From Cupriavidus pauculus (lineage in GTDB: Bacteria > Pseudomonadota > Gammaproteobacteria > Burkholderiales > Burkholderiaceae): 64,000 nucleotides of DNA. The stretch covers positions 806,001 through 870,000 of the forward strand of contig NZ_CP033970.1 in NCBI RefSeq assembly GCF_003854935.1. The letters run 5' to 3'. The position numbers and the translations under genes are program-made. Positions 44,637 to 52,343 of this stretch are shown piece by piece. The notes beneath the pieces were generated by a model. The model saw only the letters and a program-made list of their open reading frames with translations. It made no database searches and was not told where the DNA came from. Within the stretch, counting starts at the first letter, position 1. Each line of letters starts with the position of its first letter.

Positions 44637-45623
44637 ATGTTCGGTGACGGCAAGGCTGTTCGCGCGCGAGGGGGCGCCTATGCATTGCACGGCGGCAATC
44701 CGGTCTGGTCGCACGCCAACCGGCATATCGACCTGTGGATCGAGCTGCTGCATGGCTGGAACTTCGAACCGATCGCCGCGCTGCCCTTTACCGTCACGCT
44801 CGATTTCTCCGGCGACCAGTTCACGCCGTCGAACATCCCGCCGGCCGACCTGGAGCAGCTGTTCGGCATCGTGCGCGACGAGCTGTCGACCTACGGCCGG
44901 CTGGAGGCCCACGTGGCGGCGCAGACCAACCGCGGCAACGCCGTGCTGCTGGAGGTGGACAGCTACCAGCTTCCGCAGCCGGCCAGCACCTACCGCCGCC
45001 AGCATGCGCGCGCCTGCATCGCCATCGACGTGCTGGTGCCGGACGCCACGGCCGTGGGCTACTACCACCACGACGGCTACCACACCGCCAGCGGCGACGA
45101 CTACCTGGCGATCTTCCGCACGCCGGCCCACGAGACGATGTGGGGCGTGGCCACGTTCCCGCAGGCCGAGGTGGTGCGCCGGCGCTTTCCGGCGCTGACC
45201 GAGGACGACCTGCTGCAGGCATCGGTAGACCTGCTGCGCGGCCATCTGGCGCGCCGTCCGCGCGACAACCCGATCCAGGCGTTCCGCGCCGTGTTTCCCG
45301 CGCACCTGGAGCAACTGATGGCGCGCGGCGAGCCGAACTTCCAGATCTACGCCGCCAGCGTGCTGCGGCAGCTCGGGGCCAACTTCGAGCTGCTGGGCCG
45401 CTACGTGCGCTGGCTGGTGATGCACGGCCAGAGCCTGCCCGAGTCGGTGGCCGAGGCGTGCTACACGATGGCGTCCGAGGCCATGGTGATGCAGTTCCGC
45501 CTGATGCGCGCGGTCATCAGCCGCAAGCCCGATAGCTGCGACGACTGCCTGGAGCAGCTGGAGCTGGCCTACCAGGGCACGGTGCCGGCGCTGGCGGCCC
45601 ATTTCGGGGAGACCGTCACATGA
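44637..45623 (+). CDS. DUF1839 family protein (first copy)
   Basis: 328 residues with no signal or membrane segment. The ATG directly follows the stop of the ligase gene. Recognisable shared sequence with the second copy (49414) includes HIDLWIELLHGWNFEPIAALPFTV, LEAHVAAQTNRGNAVLLEVDSY, LRQLGANFELL and SEAMVMQFRLMRAV. The family is found next to amino acid:carrier-protein ligases and has no known activity. Position suggests that it transfers, releases or accepts the aminoacyl group; that is inference. Confidence 0.85.
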   Translation: MFGDGKAVRARGGAYALHGGNPVWSHANRHIDLWIELLHGWNFEPIAALPFTVTLDFSGDQFTPSNIPPADLEQLFGIVRDELSTYGRLEAHVAAQTNRGNAVLLEVDSYQLPQPASTYRRQHARACIAIDVLVPDATAVGYYHHDGYHTASGDDYLAIFRTPAHETMWGVATFPQAEVVRRRFPALTEDDLLQASVDLLRGHLARRPRDNPIQAFRAVFPAHLEQLMARGEPNFQIYAASVLRQLGANFELLGRYVRWLVMHGQSLPESVAEACYTMASEAMVMQFRLMRAVISRKPDSCDDCLEQLELAYQGTVPALAAHFGETVT

Positions 45624-48187
45624 CCGCACGCGATCCGGTACCGGCGCTGCTGCCCATCCTGCGCCCCGGCGTGGCCGTGGGCCGCGCACGCCTGGAAGGC
45701 GACTGGACCTTCCTGGAGACGTTTGCCAACGCGGCGGCGCATCCGGGCGAGCTGTCCGAGACCGGGCACTGGCTGCCCGCGCCCGTGCCGGGCACCGTGG
45801 CGGCCGCGCTGCGCGCCGCGCGGCGCTGGGACGACACCGCGCCGCCGCCGCTGCACCAGCACGACTACTGGTACCGGCTGCATTTCTCGGGCAGCGGCCG
45901 CCGCCTGCTGCGCTGCAACGGGCTGGCAACGATCGCCGAGGTCTGGCTCAACGGCGTGAACGTACTGACCACGCGCCATATGTTCGCCGCGCATCAGGTG
46001 GAGGTGGAACTGGCCGGCGCGGACAACGTGCTGCATATCTGCTTCCGCGCGCTGCATCCATACCTGCGCACGCAGCGCGGCCCGGTGCGGTGGAAGCCGC
46101 GCATGATCCAGCCGCCGTCGCTGCGCACGGTCCGCACCACGCTGCTCGGCCATATGGCCGGCTGGTGTCCGCCCGTGCATGCGGTGGGGCCGTGGCGCGA
46201 CATCGAATTGCTCGATCCGGCCGCCACCGACCTCACGCATGGCGTGCGGGCCGAGCTGTCGGGCAGCATCGACGGCGCCGATGGCATCGTCGCGCTGCAA
46301 CTGCATTTCCCGGGCGCGGCGCCGGCGCAGGCGACGTTCGCCGCCGTCGGGCCGGACCACGCGGTCTGGCATGGCGAACTGCGCCGCGCCGGCCCGCATA
46401 CGCTGGCCGGCACGCTACGCATCCCCCACGCGGAACGCTGGTGGCCGCACACACACGGCACGCCCGCGCTGTACCACGTCGACGCCGGCATCGGCGGACA
46501 GGTGCTGGCCTGCGGCAACGTGGGCTTCCGCACCGTCACCGAGGACCGCGATGGCGATCCCGGCGCGTTTGCGCTGCGCGTCAACGGCGAACGCATCTTC
46601 TGCCGCGGCGCGTGCGTGTCCAGCCACGACCTGCCCGGCCTGGCCGATACCGACGAGGCCGTGGCCCGCTGGCTACAGCTCGCGCGCGACGCCGGCGCCA
46701 ACATGGTCCGCGTCAGCGGCGTGACCTGCTATCCCGGCGAGGCGTTCTACCGCCAGTGCGACGCGCTGGGCCTGCTGGTCTGGCAGGACTTCATGTTCGC
46801 CAACTTCGACTACGGCAGCGAGACCGGCGCCAGCCCCACGCTGATGGACGACGCGCGGCGCGAGGTGTCGCAGTGGCTCACGTCCACGCGCGCGCACGCC
46901 AGCCTGGCCGTGCTGTGCGGCGGCAGCGAGTCCGAGCAACAGGCGGCGATGATGGGCGCGCCGCGCGGCACGTGGCGCCAGCCGCTGTTCGATACGCTGA
47001 TCCCGTCGCTGGTGGCCGAGCATCGTCCCGACGTGGTCTACGTGCGCAATTCGCCGTGCGAAGGCGCGTGGCCGTTCCAGGCCGATACCGGCGTGTCGCA
47101 CTACTACGGCGTGGGCGCCTACCAGCGCCCGCTGGCCGATGCGCGGCTGGCCAATGTTCGCTTCACGTCCGAATGCCTGGCGTTTGCCAACGTGCCGTGC
47201 GCGCGCACGCTGGCAGAGGCGGGGCTCACGCAGCCGCTACACGACCCGCGCTGGAAGGCCCGCGTGCCGCGCGACGCCGGCGCGGCCTGGGATTTCGAGG
47301 ACATCCGCGACTTCTACCTGCGCGCGCTGTTCGACGTCGATCCGCCGCGCCTGCGCTACGAGCGCCCGGCACGCTATCTGGCGCTGTCCCGCGCCGTGGT
47401 GGCCGAGATCATGACCGACGTGTTCGGCGAATGGCGCCGCGCCGGTTCCACCTGCCAGGGCGGGCTGGTCTGGCAGTTGCAGGACCTGCTGCCCGGCCCC
47501 GGCTGGGGCATCGTCGATGCCATGGCGCGGCCCAAGTCGGCCTGGCACGCGCTGCGGCAGGTGTGGCAGCCGCTGCAGGTCATCCTGACCGACGAGGGGC
47601 TCAACGGCCTGCACGTGCACCTGATCAACGAGACGCCCGCGCCGCGCACGGTGCGGCTGGCGCTGCGCTGCCTGCGCGATGGCGAACACGTGGCGGAGTC
47701 GGCCGTGCGTACGCTGACGCTGGCCCCGCGCGAGACGCGCCGGCTGGTGGCGGCGGAACTGTTCGATCACTTTGTCGACCTGACCTATGCCTACCGCTTC
47801 GGCCCGCCGGCCCACGACGTCGTGCTGGCCACGCTGCACGACGACGCGCCGGAAGCGGCGGACGAGACAGGCAACCGGTTGCTTAGCCAGTCCGTTTTCC
47901 TGCCCGACCGCCGCGCCGACGCGCTGCAGGACCCTGGCCTGTGCGCCAGCGTGGCGCGCCAGGACGGCGTCTGGTGGCTGACCGTCACGGCCCGGCGCTT
48001 TGCACGATGGGTGCACGTGGATGACCACGCGTACCTGCCCGAGTGCGACTGGTTCCACCTGGGACCGCGCGAAACGCGCCGCATCCGCCTGATGCACGAG
48101 GGCCCCGGCACGGCAGGTGCGGGCGCCATCCCTTCGGGCGAGGTGGCCGCATTGAACGCCGGCCGGCCCGTCAGCTACGCCGGCTGA
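45620..48187 (+). CDS. Glycoside hydrolase family 2 protein (beta-mannosidase-like)
   Basis: 855 residues, starting within the DUF1839 stop codon (ATGA at 45620). Jelly-roll N-domain (APVPGTVAAAL, YWYRLHFSG, IAEVWLNGVNVL), then the TIM barrel with FCRGACVSSHDLPG and GANMVRVSGVTCYPGEAFY. Acid/base candidates Glu437/Glu439 stand in CGGSESEQQ, and the probable nucleophile is Glu518 in RFTSECLAFANVP. Mannosidases usually read NNEN and SEFG at these places, so the active site is variant. No signal peptide is visible, so it is cytoplasmic, odd for a polymer degrader: it may act on sugar intermediates or serve as a transglycosidase. Confidence 0.85.
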   Translation: MTARDPVPALLPILRPGVAVGRARLEGDWTFLETFANAAAHPGELSETGHWLPAPVPGTVAAALRAARRWDDTAPPPLHQHDYWYRLHFSGSGRRLLRCNGLATIAEVWLNGVNVLTTRHMFAAHQVEVELAGADNVLHICFRALHPYLRTQRGPVRWKPRMIQPPSLRTVRTTLLGHMAGWCPPVHAVGPWRDIELLDPAATDLTHGVRAELSGSIDGADGIVALQLHFPGAAPAQATFAAVGPDHAVWHGELRRAGPHTLAGTLRIPHAERWWPHTHGTPALYHVDAGIGGQVLACGNVGFRTVTEDRDGDPGAFALRVNGERIFCRGACVSSHDLPGLADTDEAVARWLQLARDAGANMVRVSGVTCYPGEAFYRQCDALGLLVWQDFMFANFDYGSETGASPTLMDDARREVSQWLTSTRAHASLAVLCGGSESEQQAAMMGAPRGTWRQPLFDTLIPSLVAEHRPDVVYVRNSPCEGAWPFQADTGVSHYYGVGAYQRPLADARLANVRFTSECLAFANVPCARTLAEAGLTQPLHDPRWKARVPRDAGAAWDFEDIRDFYLRALFDVDPPRLRYERPARYLALSRAVVAEIMTDVFGEWRRAGSTCQGGLVWQLQDLLPGPGWGIVDAMARPKSAWHALRQVWQPLQVILTDEGLNGLHVHLINETPAPRTVRLALRCLRDGEHVAESAVRTLTLAPRETRRLVAAELFDHFVDLTYAYRFGPPAHDVVLATLHDDAPEAADETGNRLLSQSVFLPDRRADALQDPGLCASVARQDGVWWLTVTARRFARWVHVDDHAYLPECDWFHLGPRETRRIRLMHEGPGTAGAGAIPSGEVAALNAGRPVSYAG

Positions 48188-48597
48188 CTCATCCTTCTCA
48201 TCCTTCCACCCGCCGGTCCAGCACCGGCGCGGTGGTCCGGCAGGCGCCCCGTCCCATCCCCCCGACGCGGCCACCCCGACGGGTGCCACCGCACGCCCGT
48301 GCACGCGGCCCGTCTCAGCCGTTTTCCTCCATCCAACCTACCAAAGCATGAGCGTCTGACCTATCCGTCTGCCTACTGTCAGGTTTGTGTTCCATGCCAC
48401 TTAATACAGTCAACAACGAGAGACAACGCCGGGCCTGAAACGCCGGCGGGATTTACGGGTGGCGGCTGGAAGGCCGCCGGGCATTCGCCAGCATGCTTCG
48501 GCAACGGGTGGGGCGGCGAAGTCGGGTCACGTCACGCGCAGGGACGCCCTTGCGTGCGGACACCGATGTCGCTCCTGGCACATAGGAGGAAAGAAAA

Positions 48598-49326
48598 ATG
48601 ATCACGCATCGGTCTGACCTGCACGTCAATCATCTGCTCAACGCTCTGCCCCGCCACGAGTGGGAAGTGTTGTCGCGCCATTTCGAACTCGTCCGCCTGC
48701 GTGCAGGGGAGCTGCTGACCGATTCGGGCCAGCGCATCGTCCACGTGTACTTTCCCACCACCTCGGTCGTGTCGCTGCTGTCGCTGCTGGAAGACGGCGC
48801 CACGGTGGAATTCGCGGCAGTGGGCAACGAGGGCCTGGTCGGCATCCCGGTGGTCACGGGCGGCGACACCATGCCCAGCCGCGTGGAAGTGCGCAGTCCC
48901 GGCTTTGCCTACCGCATTCCGGCCCGCGCGCTGCGCAGCGAACTGGCGCACCTGCCGTCGCTGCAGCGCGTGACGCTGCTCTACGTGCAGGCCGTGCTGA
49001 CGCAGATCGCGCAGACCGCCGCGTGCAACCGCCACCATTCGCTGAACAAGCAGCTTTGCCGCTGGCTGCTGCTGGCGATCGACCGCATGAACTCGAACGA
49101 GCTGGTCATCACGCAGCAGGTCATCGCCAACATGCTCGGCGTGCGCCGCGAGGGGGTGACCGAGGCCGCCGGCAAGCTGGAGGACCTGGGCCTGATCCAC
49201 CACAGCCGCGGCCACATCACCGTGCTGGACCGTTGCGGGCTGGAGCATCACTCCTGCGAGTGCTACAAGCTGGTCAAGCGCGAATACGACCGCCTGCTGC
49301 CGGCGCTGACGCTGGCGCACGCCTGA
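48598..49326 (+). CDS. Crp/Fnr-family transcriptional regulator
   Basis: 242 residues. The cyclic-nucleotide-like beta-roll (VHVYFPTTSVVSLLSLLEDG, VEFAAVGNEGLVGIPVV) lacks the cAMP-binding signature, and the N-terminus has no Fnr cysteines. C-terminal winged helix: VITQQVIANMLGVRREGVTEAAGKLEDLGL, written in pieces QQVIANMLGVRREGVTE and AAGKLEDLGLIHHSRG. AGGAGG is present before the ATG. It lies between the aminoacyl-carrier operon and the second DUF1839 gene, so it may control them. The 410 bp upstream (48188-48597) hold no gene or strong motif that I can name. Confidence 0.9.
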   Translation: MITHRSDLHVNHLLNALPRHEWEVLSRHFELVRLRAGELLTDSGQRIVHVYFPTTSVVSLLSLLEDGATVEFAAVGNEGLVGIPVVTGGDTMPSRVEVRSPGFAYRIPARALRSELAHLPSLQRVTLLYVQAVLTQIAQTAACNRHHSLNKQLCRWLLLAIDRMNSNELVITQQVIANMLGVRREGVTEAAGKLEDLGLIHHSRGHITVLDRCGLEHHSCECYKLVKREYDRLLPALTLAHA

Positions 49327-49413
49327 CCGGCCCGGCGGGCAGCGCGCCGGATGTCGCCGCATGACCGCGATGTCCGGCCCGCCCGCCGCGCGCCGCGCCG
49401 GCGCCACGGGCCG

Positions 49414-50454
49414 CTAGCCATGCGCCGGATCCACGCTCCCGAAGGACGCCAGCAGCCCGGCCATCACGGTGGCGTAGGCCGCCTCCAGCGTGTCCAGGCT
49501 CTCCGTGCACGGATCGGGCCGCCGCCGCGCCAGCGCGCGGGCCAGGCGGAACTGCAGCACCTTGCATTCCGACGCGATGGTCAGCGCCGCCCCGGCCACG
49601 TCCGGCGGTGCGCGGTGGCCGTGCTCGCCCAGCCAGTGCAGCCCGTGATGCAGCATCTCGAAGTTCGCGCCAAGCTGGCGCGGCAGGTTGAAGCCATAGT
49701 GATGGAAATAGGCGTCGCCGCGCGCCAGGATCGCCGCCACGTGCTCGGGAAATTCGGCACGCCAGCGCGCCACCGGGCTCTCGGCCGGCCGGCGCCCCAG
49801 ATGGCGGCGCAGCAGTTGCGCCACGGCGTTGGACAGCGCGCGGCCCTGCAACGGCGCGCGTACCCGCTTGGCGCATTCCACGTAAGGGAACAGGATGTTG
49901 CCGTCGCCCTGCAGCGCCGGGGTCAGGCGCATCAGCCCCTGGTAGTCGTCGCCCTCGGCCGTGTGCCGGCCCAGCCCGTGAAAGTAGTGCAGCCGCTGCG
50001 CGCCAGTGTCGATCGCGTCGATGGCGATCGTCGTCTTGACGTGGGCGGCGCGGTACGCGGTGGCGCGGGTGTCCGGCAGGTAGAAGCTGTCCACTTCCAC
50101 CAGCATCGCGTGGCCGCGCCGCACCTGCGCGGCGACGTGCGCCTCCAGCGTGTCGTAGATCGCGCTTTCCTGCACCACCGTGCCATACAGCAGTTCCAGG
50201 TCGGCCTGCGGGTACTTGAAGAAGGTGAAGTGGTCGCCTTCGTAGTCCTGCGCCACCGTGAACGGCAGCGCCGCGCGCGGGTCGAGGTGCCAGCCGTACA
50301 GCAGCTCGATCCACACGTCCATGTAGCAGTTGGTCTCCTGCCAGACCGATGCCTCGCCGTGCAGCAGCCGCTGCGGCGCCACCACCGGGCGGGCCGGCGG
50401 CTGCGCGGGGGCGGGGGCGTCGGCCAGCGGCGCCAGCGCGTTTGCTTGCTCCAT
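49414..50454 (-). CDS. DUF1839 family protein (second copy)
   Basis: 346 residues, paralogue of the 44637 product. Shared blocks in the same order: YMDVWIELLYGWHLDPRAALPFTV, DTLEAHVAAQVRRGHAMLVEVDS, RQLGANFEML and SECKVLQFRLARALARRRPDPC. A Pro/Ala-rich stretch precedes the domain. It is transcribed away from the EPS kinase genes and convergent with the Crp/Fnr gene. GGAGG stands upstream of the ATG at 50454. Having two diverged copies in one locus suggests two acceptors or two steps in the pathway. Confidence 0.85.
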   Translation of the reverse strand: MEQANALAPLADAPAPAQPPARPVVAPQRLLHGEASVWQETNCYMDVWIELLYGWHLDPRAALPFTVAQDYEGDHFTFFKYPQADLELLYGTVVQESAIYDTLEAHVAAQVRRGHAMLVEVDSFYLPDTRATAYRAAHVKTTIAIDAIDTGAQRLHYFHGLGRHTAEGDDYQGLMRLTPALQGDGNILFPYVECAKRVRAPLQGRALSNAVAQLLRRHLGRRPAESPVARWRAEFPEHVAAILARGDAYFHHYGFNLPRQLGANFEMLHHGLHWLGEHGHRAPPDVAGAALTIASECKVLQFRLARALARRRPDPCTESLDTLEAAYATVMAGLLASFGSVDPAHG

Positions 50455-50726
50455 CTCGTGTCCTCCGTGTCCGTGTCGGATGGCCAACCGTATTGGAGCC
50501 CCGCTCGCGCCGGGCATCGGTACGGTGTCCAACAAAGTCGCGCTGGCCGGGGTGCCGCGCACGGCGGGCGGCAGCGTGTGCGGAATCGAACAGAGTCCCG
50601 CCGACGCACATTCCTACACTGGCCCCATCCTTCCGGGACACGGGGCGGGCATGCGCGTGGCGTCGCGCCCGCCGTGCCGGGTCCGGAAGCCAGTTCGCGC
50701 CGACAAGCAGTCACCAGCAGGGGAAC

Positions 50727-52292
50727 ATGATGAGACTTCCGACCCGGGGGAAAAGCCTTCCCTCCGCCGCCGTGCCGACGATGATGGAGCATACGGGCCA
50801 CGGCATGTCCGCGCCGCAGACGCGGCAGGCGCTGATCCAGCCCGTGATCCTGGCCGGCGGTTCCGGCACGCGGCTCTGGCCGCTGTCGCGCGAGCAGCAT
50901 CCCAAGCAGTTGCTGAACCTGGTGGCCGAGAACACGCTGCTGGAAGCCACGGCGCGCCGGCTCGAAGGGCTGGCGGTCATGGCCGGGCGCACGGTCGGGG
51001 TGGAAGCCCCGCAGATCGTGGTGTGCGGCGAGGAACATCGCTTCATGATCGAGGCAATGATGAAGCGCTGCGGCAAGCCCGCGCAGATCCTGGCCGAGCC
51101 GTGCGGCCGCAACACCGCGCCCGCGCTGACGATGGCCGCGCTGCACGCGGTGGCCAATGCCGGCGAGATGGGCGACGCGGTGCTGGTGGCCACGCCGGCC
51201 GATCACGCCGTGACCGATCCCGAGGCGTTCCGCGCCGCGCTGGCGGTGGCGGTGCGGCATGCCGACCGCGGCGCCATCGTGACGCTGGGCGTGCGGCCCA
51301 GCGTGCCGGAAACCGGCTTTGGCTACATCCGCACGGGCCAGGCGTCGCAGGAAGGCGCGCTGCCGCTGGAGCGCTTTGTCGAAAAGCCGCACCTGGAACT
51401 GGCACAGGCGTACGTGGAATCGGGCGACTACTGGTGGAACAGCGGCGTGTACGTGGTGCGCGCCACGGTCTGGCTGCGCGCGCTCGATGCACTGCAGCCC
51501 GACATGGCGCGCCAGTGCCGCGCCGCCTACGAGGCCGCCGAGCGCGCCGCCAAGGGCGACGCGCTGTGCCTGTGCAAGGAAGCGTTCGAGGCGTGCCCGT
51601 CGGACTCCATCGACTACGCGGTGATGGAACAGATCGAGACGCTGGCCGACATCCCGGCCATGCTGGTGCCGATGGACCCGGGCTGGTCCGACGTGGGCTC
51701 GTGGGCCGCGATCTGGGACATCGCCGAAAAGGACGCGGCCGGCAACGTGGCGCGCGGGCGCGTGCTGTTCGATGGCGCGTCGTCGTGCCTGGCCCATTCC
51801 GAAGGGCGGCTGATCGCCTGCGTGGGCGTGCAGGACGTGGTGGTGGTGGAAACCGCCGACGCCGTGCTGGTGGTCGACAAGGCCCACGTGCAGGACGTGA
51901 AGAACGTGGTGCAGCGGCTGCGCTCGGAGCACGGCGCCGAGATCGTCAACCACCGCAAGGTGCAGCGCCCGTGGGGCTGCTACGACTCCATCGACCATGG
52001 CGACCGCTTTCAGGTCAAGCGCATCGTGGTGGAGCCGGGCGCCAGCCTGTCGCTGCAGATGCACTACCACCGCGCGGAGCACTGGGTGGTGGTGCGCGGC
52101 ACGGCACGGGTGACCTGTGGCGACACGGTCAGCATCCTGTCGGAGAACCAGTCGACTTACATCCCCATCGGCACCCAGCACCGGCTGGAAAACCCGGGCA
52201 AGACGCCGCTGGAGATCATCGAGGTGCAGTCGGGCTCCTACCTGGGCGAGGACGACATCGTCAGGTACGAGGACAACTACGGTCGCAAGTAG
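50727..52292 (+). CDS. manC: Mannose-1-phosphate guanylyltransferase / mannose-6-phosphate isomerase (ManC/AlgA type)
   Basis: 521 residues, bifunctional. The nucleotidyltransferase N-domain opens PVILAGGSGTRLWPLSREQHPKQ and has EPCGRNTAPALT, FVEKPHLE and DPGWSDVGSW. The C-terminal cupin isomerase has QRPWGCYDSID, LQMHYHRAEHWVVVRGTA and QSTYIPIGTQHRLENPG. It makes GDP-mannose from mannose 6-phosphate by way of mannose 1-phosphate, supplying a precursor for the exopolysaccharide. Phosphomannomutase is not in the window. Two ATG codons in tandem (50727, 50730) follow GGGGAA; internal starts at residues 20 and 27 are also possible. The usual family length favours one of the later ones. Confidence 0.92.
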   Translation: MMRLPTRGKSLPSAAVPTMMEHTGHGMSAPQTRQALIQPVILAGGSGTRLWPLSREQHPKQLLNLVAENTLLEATARRLEGLAVMAGRTVGVEAPQIVVCGEEHRFMIEAMMKRCGKPAQILAEPCGRNTAPALTMAALHAVANAGEMGDAVLVATPADHAVTDPEAFRAALAVAVRHADRGAIVTLGVRPSVPETGFGYIRTGQASQEGALPLERFVEKPHLELAQAYVESGDYWWNSGVYVVRATVWLRALDALQPDMARQCRAAYEAAERAAKGDALCLCKEAFEACPSDSIDYAVMEQIETLADIPAMLVPMDPGWSDVGSWAAIWDIAEKDAAGNVARGRVLFDGASSCLAHSEGRLIACVGVQDVVVVETADAVLVVDKAHVQDVKNVVQRLRSEHGAEIVNHRKVQRPWGCYDSIDHGDRFQVKRIVVEPGASLSLQMHYHRAEHWVVVRGTARVTCGDTVSILSENQSTYIPIGTQHRLENPGKTPLEIIEVQSGSYLGEDDIVRYEDNYGRK

Positions 52293-52343
52293 TATCCGTC
52301 GCCCGGCGCGGCCGGGCGGCTTTCGAGGTAGAAGGGGGACACC

